Shown here piece by piece: positions 38,163-45,865 of a stretch of 64,000 bases of DNA. Each line of letters begins with the position of its first letter. The first letter of the stretch is position 1. A program made the position numbers and the translations under genes. Location: positions 123,918 to 187,917 of the forward strand of contig NZ_CADIKH010000015.1 of the NCBI RefSeq assembly GCF_902859855.1, given 5' to 3'. The notes beneath the pieces were generated by a model. It was not told the DNA's origin. It searched no databases and saw only the letters and a program-made list of their open reading frames with translations. The stretch comes from Paraburkholderia humisilvae (GTDB lineage Bacteria; Pseudomonadota; Gammaproteobacteria; Burkholderiales; Burkholderiaceae).

Positions 38163-38513
38163 CTATAGCGCCGAGTATTTGGTGGACGTTCCCTTCGCTT
38201 TTTCCACCGGGTATCGCGTTTCGTTGAGCTTGAGTTTGTCGGCGGCGGCTTCGACGAGGTCGAAGCCCGCCTTCTCCGCAATCAGCATCAGATACATCAG
38301 TACGTCCGCACATTCGTGCTCAAGATGTTTGCGTTGGGCTGGGTCAGCGGCGAGCGCGTCGATCTCATCTTCCGTTTTCCACTGAACGGTTTCGAGCAAT
38401 TCGCCCGCCTCGATGCTGGCCGAGACGATCAGGTTACGCAGCGTATGGAATTGCCGCCAGTCGCGCGCGTCGCGGAATGCGAGGAGTTGTTTGAGCAGAT
38501 CGTCGATTGTCAT
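38163..38513 (-). CDS. MazG-like nucleotide pyrophosphohydrolase
   Basis: A 116-residue all-alpha NTP pyrophosphatase. The metal-binding motifs are EAGELLE and ECADVLMYLMLIAEKAGFDL (E-x-x-E and E-x-x-D), and the C-terminal NETRYPVEKAKG is typical of the RS21-C6/dCTP pyrophosphatase-like branch. It probably hydrolyses non-canonical or excess dNTPs to monophosphate and pyrophosphate. ATG 38513 gives the family length. The gene lies 238 bases upstream of ugpB on the same strand, and 47 bases after the STAS gene. Confidence 0.88.
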   Translation of the reverse strand: MTIDDLLKQLLAFRDARDWRQFHTLRNLIVSASIEAGELLETVQWKTEDEIDALAADPAQRKHLEHECADVLMYLMLIAEKAGFDLVEAAADKLKLNETRYPVEKAKGTSTKYSAL

Positions 38514-38560
38514 GGTGTCGGTCGGTGTTGCGGTGCGGGCGGGTGCGGAAAGAGCGGCGG

Positions 38561-39403
38561 TCAACGGGGCTTTGTTGTGCCCGTGAGTTCGAGCGCCACC
38601 GAAAATGCGTCGGCCAGCGACGATTTTGTTCTGACGCCCGACAGATCGACACCCAGGTGCACGATCGTTTGTGCGATCTGCGGACGGATGCCGCTGATAA
38701 TGCAATCCGCGCCCATCAGTCGTGCCGCCGATATGGTCTTCATCAGATGCTGGGCGACGAGTGTATCGACCGTTGGCACGCCCGTAATATCGATAATGGC
38801 AATCGCCGCACCGGTGTCAACGATCTTTTGCAGCAGACTTTCCATGACCACCTGCGTGCGCGCCGAGTCGAGCGTACCGATCAGCGGCAGTGCAATGATC
38901 CCTTCCCAAAGCTGCACGACCGGTGTTGACAGTTCCAGCAGTTCCTCCTGCTGGCGCAGGACGATCGCTTCGCGACCGCGCTGGAAGACCTCCGTTGTAT
39001 AAAGCCCCAGCGCATCGAACAGCTGGTTCACCAACCAGCTCTGGTTGGCAAGCTCAGTCGCGTCGCTGGACCTGTCGCGCAACTGCGTGTAGAAGGGCTG
39101 CTTGAGCGAAAACACGAACGTCGCGGTTTCGGCTGGTGTGAAGCCTTGTCTTGCACGATGCGCCGACATCTCGTCGAGGAATGTGTGCACGGCGGTCCAT
39201 TCCGGGCGGCTTGCATCGAGCGAATCGGCGACCTCAAGCGTATCGAGAAAAACCTCCAGGAACGTCGCAAATTGGGCGCGCATGTCCGCTTCGGTGGTCA
39301 GGCATCGAGCCAGCGCAATCAACAGATGCTGATCAAGCCAGTCCTGAAGAAGTGCTGGCCGGTTCAGCGAAGCTGAGAGCGTCGCGCCGGAAAAAGTGTT
39401 CAT
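38561..39403 (-). CDS. RsbR-type protein: RsbRD-like N-domain plus STAS domain
   Basis: A 280-residue protein. The N-terminal part (about 15-160), with GFTPAETATFVFSLKQPF, matches the RsbRD N-terminal sensor domain; the C-terminal part (about 165-275) is a STAS domain with IAIIDITGVPTVDTLVAQHL, ISGIRPQIAQTIVHLGVDLS and the Thr residues normally phosphorylated by RsbT-like kinases. In Bacillus such proteins form the stressosome. No rsbS, rsbT or sigma-factor gene is within the window, so it is an orphan here. ATG 39403 begins MNTFSGATLS. Confidence 0.85.
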   Translation of the reverse strand: MNTFSGATLSASLNRPALLQDWLDQHLLIALARCLTTEADMRAQFATFLEVFLDTLEVADSLDASRPEWTAVHTFLDEMSAHRARQGFTPAETATFVFSLKQPFYTQLRDRSSDATELANQSWLVNQLFDALGLYTTEVFQRGREAIVLRQQEELLELSTPVVQLWEGIIALPLIGTLDSARTQVVMESLLQKIVDTGAAIAIIDITGVPTVDTLVAQHLMKTISAARLMGADCIISGIRPQIAQTIVHLGVDLSGVRTKSSLADAFSVALELTGTTKPR

Positions 39404-39763
39404 GTGAGCCCTTTGGCGGATGGAGGGAGAGGTCGGTGCCGGACATGCGCACGGTTCGCTAACCGTCGTGCCATCGTAACCCGTCCACTTACGTCGCGGC
39501 GGGCATTGAGCCAAATAAGATTCCTGTTTCGATGGCCGACTTTGCCAAGGAAAAGCAGCGAAAGTTTCGCTGTACAAACGCCCGGAAGCGCGTACGATGG
39601 GTTAGTCGTCGCCGAATCCATCCAGCGTCTCTGCCAGCTTGAAGTCAGCGCCGCCGGGGTTTAGCCGGCAACAGTCTGTTCCATCTCGCCATGCGGCCGC
39701 TATGCCGCATCAACTCTCCGCACCAGCCCTGTCGCAAATTCGCGGCCACAGAGAGGTACTTCC
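39404..39763. other. Divergent intergenic region, no gene seen
   Basis: A 360-base gap between the STAS gene (minus) and the small unknown gene (plus). No intact coding region, tRNA or strong hairpin is visible. Its end holds GAGAGG (39751-39756), the ribosome binding site of the gene at 39764. Confidence 0.4.
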
Positions 39764-40051
39764 ATGGCAAACGCCGCTTACGTGTACAGGGGACTGCAGG
39801 TCTGTCCACTCGTCTATCCGCGTCATCCCACGAAGTCAGGTTACGCTCATAACTACGACGACGGCTTCGATGCCGCTGTTCGTATCAAGGAACTCGACGG
39901 AACAGAAACTGGCGTTCGTAGCCGGGTTTTTCTGCTCGAGGTCGACCGACCTTTCGAGAATAGCGGTGATGCACGGCGTGCGTCGATCGCCTTCGCCGAA
40001 GGCCTGATTGACGGGTGTCCCGCAGGACAAACGATCTGGGATCGCGAGTAG
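39764..40051 (+). CDS. Small conserved-looking protein, unknown
   Basis: A 95-residue soluble protein starting MANAAYVYRGLQVCPLVYPR, with HNYDDGFDAAVRIKELDG, VRSRVFLLEVDRPFENSGDA and a C-terminal GQTIWDRE. No signal peptide or membrane segment is present. The ATG at 39764 has GAGAGG 7 bases upstream, and codon use looks genuine. I cannot name the family. It precedes a second small unknown gene on the same strand. Confidence 0.6.
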   Translation: MANAAYVYRGLQVCPLVYPRHPTKSGYAHNYDDGFDAAVRIKELDGTETGVRSRVFLLEVDRPFENSGDARRASIAFAEGLIDGCPAGQTIWDRE

Positions 40052-40190
40052 ACCGAAACGAAATGGGTGCGCGAGCAATGCAGGTCGTCGAACCTGACGT
40101 GCAGACCAGTTAGTTCATGGCATGCCCACGCGTCATGGCAGGCCGTCATGTTGCTGGTCGTTTACCGCGTGAAGCGGTGTGGAGTGGAAT

Positions 40191-40406
40191 ATGAGTTTCG
40201 ATACTGCGGCATTCCAGATTGATCCGACGCCACGACGTGCTGACGGCGAATACATGGCCCACGCGACGATCCGGGGTACCCCGCCTGGCGGGGTCGCATT
40301 CACTCACCTGAGTGGCGACCTTGCGGGTTTTGACCTGCGTGACGATGCAATCCGGTACGCGAGCAACTGGGCAGAGGAGTGGCTCAACAAGCGTTACGGC
40401 GCGTGA
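40191..40406 (+). CDS. Small unknown protein
   Basis: A 71-residue acidic protein (MSFDTAAFQIDPTPRRADGE to AEEWLNKRYGA) without membrane segments. The central part AHATIRGTPPGG and C-terminal FDLRDDAIRYASNWAEEW look like a small alpha/beta fold. The start is ATG 40191 with GGAG 6 bases upstream, better than the in-frame ATG at 40179. It lies 139 bases after the previous small gene. No function is assigned. Confidence 0.6.
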   Translation: MSFDTAAFQIDPTPRRADGEYMAHATIRGTPPGGVAFTHLSGDLAGFDLRDDAIRYASNWAEEWLNKRYGA

Positions 40407-40791
40407 CCTACGTTCGGGAAATTCTGATGTGGGCGGACGCGTCGCTTGTTTGAGTCTGGCCGAACATCTCCAGCTTCCGCCGACCGTTGCAGAGCATCAT
40501 CATGATGCAGGAGTGCGACGCGTCGGCAGACGGCGGTTCGTCGAGCACCAACATCATCCAGTCAGTAACGTTCAGAACCTGCCTGGACGTATTGGACCAA
40601 AGGCCAATACCAAGGCAAATAGGTGATCGATAAGCTGATAAGTGCGATGAGTGTGCTTTAAAAAATTCAATCACTCGTTCAGGACTTCGAGGACGTCAAT
40701 CGTGCTACGACGTCAGGCTTCGATTGACCGGTGCGGGCACGGGTCACGTGCGATATCGTCTACACGACGTGTCTTCAGACAGGACAGCACC
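40407..40791. other. Intergenic region, no gene seen
   Basis: A 385-base gap between two plus-strand genes, relatively A+T-rich towards 40620-40680 (CTTTAAAAAATTCAATCACT). A minus-strand open frame (40408-40674) lacks a convincing ribosome binding site and protein-like composition. A promoter for the two following membrane-protein genes is probably here. Confidence 0.4.
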
Positions 40792-41304
40792 ATGAGCGCG
40801 CTGATAGGCAAGATCAAGCACGAGTTCATGAAGGCGCTTCCGCCTACGATTTTCTTCTTCATCATTTTGCACATCGTTGCGTTGATACGTACGCTGATGA
40901 CCCGGGGCACGGGTGTATCACTGCCGGTTTCCGCATCGGTGCTGATCGCATCGCTCGTGCTCGGCAAGTCCGTTCTGATCGCCGACATGCTGCCATTCAT
41001 CAACCGCTTCCCCGAAAAACCGCTGATCTGGAATGTCGCGTGGAAAACGCTGATGTATGCGTTTGTCGCGTTTGTCGTCCACTATCTGGAGCGACTCTAC
41101 GAGTATTGGAAGGAAGCGCCTGGCGTTCTGGCAGCGAACCACAACCTGTGGATCGAGATGAACTGGCCGAGGTTCTGGGCAATCCAGATTCTGCTCATTA
41201 CGCTGATTCTGATGTACTGCGTGATCGCGGAACTGGCGCGGGTCATTGGCCGCGACAAACTCAAGGCAATATTCTTTGGCCCGCTTCCGGCGCGGTCGAA
41301 ATGA
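40792..41304 (+). CDS. Membrane protein of unknown function
   Basis: A 170-residue protein with four predicted membrane segments (about 18-36, 45-64, 80-100 and 128-150). The start MSALIGKIKHEFMKALPPTI is a short amphipathic head; an aromatic loop (YLERLYEYWKEAP) precedes TM4. ATG 40792 has AGGA about 7 bases upstream. It is followed after 24 bases by the bestrophin-like gene and is probably co-transcribed with it. No known family is recognised. Confidence 0.7.
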   Translation: MSALIGKIKHEFMKALPPTIFFFIILHIVALIRTLMTRGTGVSLPVSASVLIASLVLGKSVLIADMLPFINRFPEKPLIWNVAWKTLMYAFVAFVVHYLERLYEYWKEAPGVLAANHNLWIEMNWPRFWAIQILLITLILMYCVIAELARVIGRDKLKAIFFGPLPARSK

Positions 41305-41328
41305 CAACCGCTGTAGTGGAGACATGGC

Positions 41329-42093
41329 ATGGCAGAGTTCGTCTCTCATCCGGCTGTTCTGTTTGTGGTGCTCCTTGTGCTTTTCATCGGAGCGGTAGCG
41401 TTTGGCGCCTATGTATTGCGGCGCGTTGCCGTACTCCCGGAAGACGCCCGCGAGGATTTCAACATCGTCCAGACCGCCACGCTAACGTTGCTGGCGCTGC
41501 TCGTCGGCTTCAGCGTTTCGATGGCGGTGGGCCGTTATGACCAGCGCAAGAACCTGGAGGAGGGCGAAGCCAACGCTATCGGGACGGAATACGTGCGAGC
41601 TGATCTGGCCGATGCGGCAGTCGGCGCGAAAATGAAGGCCGCGTTGGTCCGCTATACGGAACTTAGACTGGCCGATTTCCGCACGCGAGACCGGCAGGAA
41701 CTCGAGCGCATCCATCGCGATACAGCGGATCTTCAAACTGAGTTGTGGCAGTTCGCGACGCAGGTGGCGCAGGATAAGCCGACACCCATTGGCGCACTTG
41801 TCGTTGCAGGGATGAACGACGTGCTGAATTCGCAGGATTATTCCGAGGCTGCACGGATTAATCACATTCCGCTCGGCGCGTGGTTTCTCATGATCCTCAT
41901 TGCGCTGCTGGCGTGTGTCGTGCAAGGCTACGGCACAAAGGGGAAGCTGCGCAGAGGCCTGCTCGTCACAATCTTGCCCGTGACGGTCGCGCTATCGCTG
42001 GCTCTGATCGCGGATATTGATAGTCCAAGGCGTGGACTGATCCGCGTCCAGCCTCTGGATCTGGCCAGATTGTTTCAGTCGATACGAAAGTGA
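41329..42093 (+). CDS. Bestrophin-like (DUF4239-type) membrane protein
   Basis: A 254-residue protein with four membrane segments: two at the N-terminus (about 9-30 and 48-66) and two near the C-terminus (about 185-203 and 211-228), flanking a long cytoplasmic helical region of about 110 residues. The pattern TATLTLLALLVGFSVSMAVG followed by RYDQRKNLEEGEANAIGTEY is typical of DUF4239/bestrophin-like proteins. Channel function is only an analogy. It is linked to the membrane-protein gene upstream. Confidence 0.8.
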   Translation: MAEFVSHPAVLFVVLLVLFIGAVAFGAYVLRRVAVLPEDAREDFNIVQTATLTLLALLVGFSVSMAVGRYDQRKNLEEGEANAIGTEYVRADLADAAVGAKMKAALVRYTELRLADFRTRDRQELERIHRDTADLQTELWQFATQVAQDKPTPIGALVVAGMNDVLNSQDYSEAARINHIPLGAWFLMILIALLACVVQGYGTKGKLRRGLLVTILPVTVALSLALIADIDSPRRGLIRVQPLDLARLFQSIRK

Positions 42094-42166
42094 ACGCTGT
42101 CAGCAGGCGGGCGGGCCCTTCGATGCCTGCCTGACTGCCGACAGCCGTCAACTCAACCGCCCTCGC

Positions 42167-43261
42167 TTAGACGTTGAACAGAAAGTTCATCACATCGCCG
42201 TCGTGCACCACGTACTCCTTGCCTTCAGCGCGCATCTTGCCCGCTTCCTTCGCGCCCTGTTCGCCCTTGTACGCAATGTAATCGTCGAAGCCGATCGTCT
42301 GCGCGCGGATAAAGCCGCGCTCGAAATCGGTGTGAATCGCGCCGGCCGCCTGCGGCGCCGTATCGCCGATATGGATCGTCCACGCGCGCACTTCCTTCAC
42401 GCCCGCGGTGAAATACGTCTGTAGACCGAGCAGCTTGAAGCCCGCGCGGATCACGCGGTTCAGCCCGGCCTCGTCCATGCCCATGTCGGCGAGGAACACG
42501 GCCTTGTCTTCGTCGGCGAGGTCGGCGATCTCCGCTTCGATCGCCGCGCACACCGCGACCACCGGTGACTTGTCGCTTTCCGCATACTTGCGCACCGCGT
42601 CCAGATGCGGATTGTTTTCGAAGCCGTCTTCCTTCACGTTCGCGACGTACATCGCCGGCTTCGCGGTGATCAGACAGAACGGCTTGATCAGCGCCTGCTC
42701 CTCGTCGTTCAAACCGAGCCCGCGCACAGCCTTCGCCTGATCCAGTTGCGCGCGCACCTTTTCGAGCACGGCGGCGAGCTTCACGGCTTCCTTGTCGTTA
42801 CCCGATTTCGCGGCCTTCGCGTAGCGCGTCAGCGCCTTTTCGACGGTCGCGAGGTCGGCGAGCGCAAGTTCGGTGTTGATCACTTCGATATCCGACAGCG
42901 GATCGACCTTGCCGGCGACGTGAATCACGTTCTCATCTTCGAAGCAGCGCACGACATGCGTGATCGCATCGGTTTCGCGGATGTTCGCGAGGAACTGATT
43001 GCCGAGCCCTTCACCCTTGCTCGCGCCGGCGACGAGGCCCGCTATATCGACGAATTCCACGACCGCCGGCACGATGCGCTCCGGCTTCACAATCTCGGCG
43101 AGCGCCTGCAGCCGCTTGTCCGGTACTTCGACAACGCCGACATTCGGTTCGATCGTGCAGAACGGATAGTTTTCGGCGGCAATGCCCGCCTTGGTCAGCG
43201 CGTTGAACAGGGTGGACTTGCCGACGTTGGGCAAGCCGACGATGCCGCATTTGAGGCTCAT
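42167..43261 (-). CDS. ychF: Redox-regulated ATPase YchF
   Basis: A 364-residue Obg-family P-loop protein. The P-loop is GLPNVGKST (residues 9-17), followed by a helical hairpin domain and a C-terminal TGS domain ending DVMNFLFNV. YchF binds ATP rather than GTP because the G4 motif is altered. It associates with ribosomes and affects oxidative stress responses. The start is ATG 43261; no operon partner is close. The 3' end lies 73 bases from the convergent bestrophin-like gene. Confidence 0.96.
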   Translation of the reverse strand: MSLKCGIVGLPNVGKSTLFNALTKAGIAAENYPFCTIEPNVGVVEVPDKRLQALAEIVKPERIVPAVVEFVDIAGLVAGASKGEGLGNQFLANIRETDAITHVVRCFEDENVIHVAGKVDPLSDIEVINTELALADLATVEKALTRYAKAAKSGNDKEAVKLAAVLEKVRAQLDQAKAVRGLGLNDEEQALIKPFCLITAKPAMYVANVKEDGFENNPHLDAVRKYAESDKSPVVAVCAAIEAEIADLADEDKAVFLADMGMDEAGLNRVIRAGFKLLGLQTYFTAGVKEVRAWTIHIGDTAPQAAGAIHTDFERGFIRAQTIGFDDYIAYKGEQGAKEAGKMRAEGKEYVVHDGDVMNFLFNV

Positions 43262-43524
43262 GAGTTTCTCTAAAAATCAGAAGGTGACGTGCAGCGCCGG
43301 ACGGGGCCGACCGATGCGGCGCGCCCGCGCCATACCGCGCGGCTTCAAAGCAAACCGTCTTGCGGAATGGGGCGGGCACGGGAAACCGCAATTGTAACCC
43401 TGTCGGGGTGGGCGTTCCCGGCTTACGGCACGGCCGTGCGCGCAGGCGTCGACACACAGCCGCACGGGCGCTTGTGCCGGCTGCGTGCTGCTGGGCAGGC
43501 GGCGCTAGCCGGACGCCCCTCGCC

Positions 43525-43580
43525 GGGCGCCGCTGGCTGGACACCCCTGGTCGGACGCCGCTGGCTGGACACCCTTGGTC
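43525..43580. repeat. Two-copy 28-bp tandem repeat upstream of UbiH-like gene
   Basis: Positions 43525-43552 and 43553-43580 are adjacent copies identical at 26 of 28 bases, with core CGCCGCTGGCTGGACACCC. Weaker partial copies flank them on both sides (GCCGGACGCCCC at 43508, GGCGCCCCGGTC at 43582). They occupy the space just upstream of the -10 element at 43611. Confidence 0.7.
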
Positions 43581-43610
43581 AGGCGCCCCGGTCCAGCAGG
43601 CCCGCGCGGC

Positions 43611-43616
43611 TATAAT
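43611..43616 (+). promoter_or_regulatory. Perfect -10 element close to the UbiH-like start codon
   Basis: A TATAAT ends only seven bases before the ATG at 43623, so transcription from it would start at or next to the first base of the start codon. No -35 hexamer of good quality is at the standard distance. No ribosome binding site precedes the ATG. See the corresponding finding. Confidence 0.5.
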
Positions 43617-43622
43617 GCCCGC

Positions 43623-44795
43623 ATGAATGCTCACCATCAGACCTTCGACGCCGCGGTGATCGGCGGCGGGCTCGTCGGCAAGACCGCCGCGCTCGCGCTG
43701 ACGCAGGCCGGCCTGCGTGTCGCGCTGCTGGCGCAGCACTGCGCGCCGCTGGCACCCGACGCCGCATTCGACTCGCGCATCTATGCGCTGTCGGCCAGTT
43801 CGCAGGCATTGCTCGAACGGCTGCGGGTCTGGCAGGCGCTCGATACGGCCCGGCTGTCGCCCGTTTACGACATGCGCGTCTATGGCGACGCGCACGCCGA
43901 GTTGCATTTTTCAGCATTCCAGGCGGCCGTGCCGCAACTGGCGTGGATCGCCGAATCGTCGCTGATCGAGCAGGCGCTCGATTCCGCATTGCGCTTCCAG
44001 CCGAACGTCACGTGGTTCGACGCGCGCGCGCAAGGGCTCGACGTGCAGCCGCGCGGTGCGACGATCGGTCTGGCGAACGGTAACGTGCTCGAAGCGGATC
44101 TCGTGGTCGGCGCGGACGGCGCGCATTCGTGGGTGCGCGCGCAGATCGGCTCGAAGGCCGACCGGCGCGATTACCGGCAAACCGGTGTGGTCGCCAATTT
44201 CAAGGCGGAGCGGCCGCACGGTGAAACCGCGTACCAATGGTTCCGCGACGGCGAGATCATCGCGTTGCTGCCGCTGCCGGACGGTCATGTGTCGCTGGTC
44301 TGGTCCGCCCATGCCGATCACGCTGAGGAATTGATGGCGCTCGCGCCGGCGCGTCTCGCGGCCGAAGTCGAACGCGTCACGATGGGCGCGCTCGGCGCGC
44401 TCGAGTGCGTGACGCCGGCCAAAGGCTTTCCGCTTGCGCTGCAGACGGTCGATCGGCTTGCGGCGCCACGCGTCGTGCTGGTCGGCGACGCCGCGCATCT
44501 GATCCACCCGCTCGCCGGGCAGGGGATGAATCTGGGGTTGCGCGATGTCGCGTCGCTCGCCGATGTGATCGCGAAGAAAGAGGCGTTCCGCGATCTCGGC
44601 GACATGGTGCTGCTGCGCCGCTACGAGCGTTCGCGCAGCGAGGACATCCGCGCGCTGATGATCGCCACGGATGGTTTGCAGCGGCTCTTCGCGGTGCCGG
44701 GGTTTGTCGCGCGCGCGGTGCGTAATGCCGGGATGGCGATCGTCGGCGCGCAGCCTTTGATCAAGCGCTGGCTCGTGTCGTCGGCGCTCGGCTGA
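43623..44795 (+). CDS. UbiH/UbiF/COQ6 family FAD-dependent hydroxylase
   Basis: A 390-residue flavoprotein monooxygenase. The N-terminal dinucleotide motif is GGGLVGKTAALALTQAG, the middle motif VGADGAHSWVR binds FAD/NAD(P)H, and the C-terminal motif GDAAHLIHPLAGQGMNLGLRD is the second FAD contact typical of the UbiH family. It hydroxylates the aromatic ring of a ubiquinone precursor; which position is not readable from sequence. ATG 43623 is the only sensible start. The dsbC-like gene follows on the same strand after 230 bases. Confidence 0.92.
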   Translation: MNAHHQTFDAAVIGGGLVGKTAALALTQAGLRVALLAQHCAPLAPDAAFDSRIYALSASSQALLERLRVWQALDTARLSPVYDMRVYGDAHAELHFSAFQAAVPQLAWIAESSLIEQALDSALRFQPNVTWFDARAQGLDVQPRGATIGLANGNVLEADLVVGADGAHSWVRAQIGSKADRRDYRQTGVVANFKAERPHGETAYQWFRDGEIIALLPLPDGHVSLVWSAHADHAEELMALAPARLAAEVERVTMGALGALECVTPAKGFPLALQTVDRLAAPRVVLVGDAAHLIHPLAGQGMNLGLRDVASLADVIAKKEAFRDLGDMVLLRRYERSRSEDIRALMIATDGLQRLFAVPGFVARAVRNAGMAIVGAQPLIKRWLVSSALG

Positions 44796-45025
44796 CGCCG
44801 CGCCGGCGCGGAGCTGTCAAGCGGCGCGCAAGCGAACCGTAACCGGAAAGGGCAGGCGTGCAGCCCGATATCACCGGGCGCATCCGGTGCGACAAGCAGA
44901 ATGAACAGCGGGACGAACGGTGCCAGCACCTGCTGGTCCCAACCGTATCAACAGCGTGCGCGATCGCGCACGCGAACGCCATGCACTTCGTGTGCAATGG
45001 CAGCATCGAACGAGGGAGTTCAGAG

Positions 45026-45754
45026 ATGAAGAAACGTATTCGCATAGCGGCGCTCGCGCTGACGATCGCGGCCGTCACGCTCGGTTGCTCAGCGCAGGCC
45101 GACCAGACCACCGACAAGCTGAAATCGACATTGCAGTCTCGCCTTGGCGCCGACGTCACGATCAAGGGCGTGTCGAAGTCGCCGATTGCCGGGCTTTACG
45201 AGGTGAACCTCGGCACGCAAATTCTGTATACCGACGCGAATGGCGACTACCTCGTGCTCGGCGACATCGTCGATGCAAAAACGCGCAAGAACGTCACCGA
45301 GGCGCGTCTGGCCGACCTGAACCGGATCGACTTCGGCAGCTTGCCGCTCGCGAACGCGGTGAAAGTGGTGAAAGGCGACGGCAGCCGGAAGATCGCCGTG
45401 TTTTCCGATCCGAACTGCCCGTATTGCCGGCAGCTCGAGAACACATTGAAGTCGGTTGACAACATCACGGTGTACACATTCCTGTATCCGGTCCTGTCGC
45501 CGGATTCGACCGCGAAAGCGAAGTCGATCTGGTGTTCCACCGATCGCGCGAAGGCATGGGAATCGTGGATGCTGGATCGACACTCGCCGACCGCGGCCGG
45601 TACGTGCGACACCGCCGCGATCGACAAGAACCTGTCGCTCGGCCAGGCAATGAACGTGAACGGCACGCCGACCGTGTTCCTTGCCGACGGCCGGCGTTTG
45701 CCGGGCGCGGTGCCTGCCGACCGACTGGACAAGGAACTGGCCGCGGTGCATTGA
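45026..45754 (+). CDS. DsbC-like thiol:disulfide interchange protein
   Basis: A 242-residue periplasmic protein. A signal peptide (MKKRIRIAALALTIAAVTLG, cleavage probably after AQA at 26) precedes a small N-terminal dimerisation domain (about 30-85) and a thioredoxin domain with CPYC (131-134) and the cis-Pro in NVNGTPTVFLADG. DsbC proteins isomerise wrong disulfides and are kept reduced by DsbD. GAGGGA lies 8 bases before the ATG. Possible lipoprotein sorting (TLGC) is less likely than ordinary secretion. Confidence 0.93.
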   Translation: MKKRIRIAALALTIAAVTLGCSAQADQTTDKLKSTLQSRLGADVTIKGVSKSPIAGLYEVNLGTQILYTDANGDYLVLGDIVDAKTRKNVTEARLADLNRIDFGSLPLANAVKVVKGDGSRKIAVFSDPNCPYCRQLENTLKSVDNITVYTFLYPVLSPDSTAKAKSIWCSTDRAKAWESWMLDRHSPTAAGTCDTAAIDKNLSLGQAMNVNGTPTVFLADGRRLPGAVPADRLDKELAAVH

Positions 45755-45865
45755 GCGAGCGGTGTCACGTGCCGGCCGGCGGATGCGCTACCGCCGTCCC
45801 CGGCTGGCCGCTCGAGCGTTTCGAGGGTTCCATTCCATCCGCACCATTGTCCGACCGTCCCGCCG

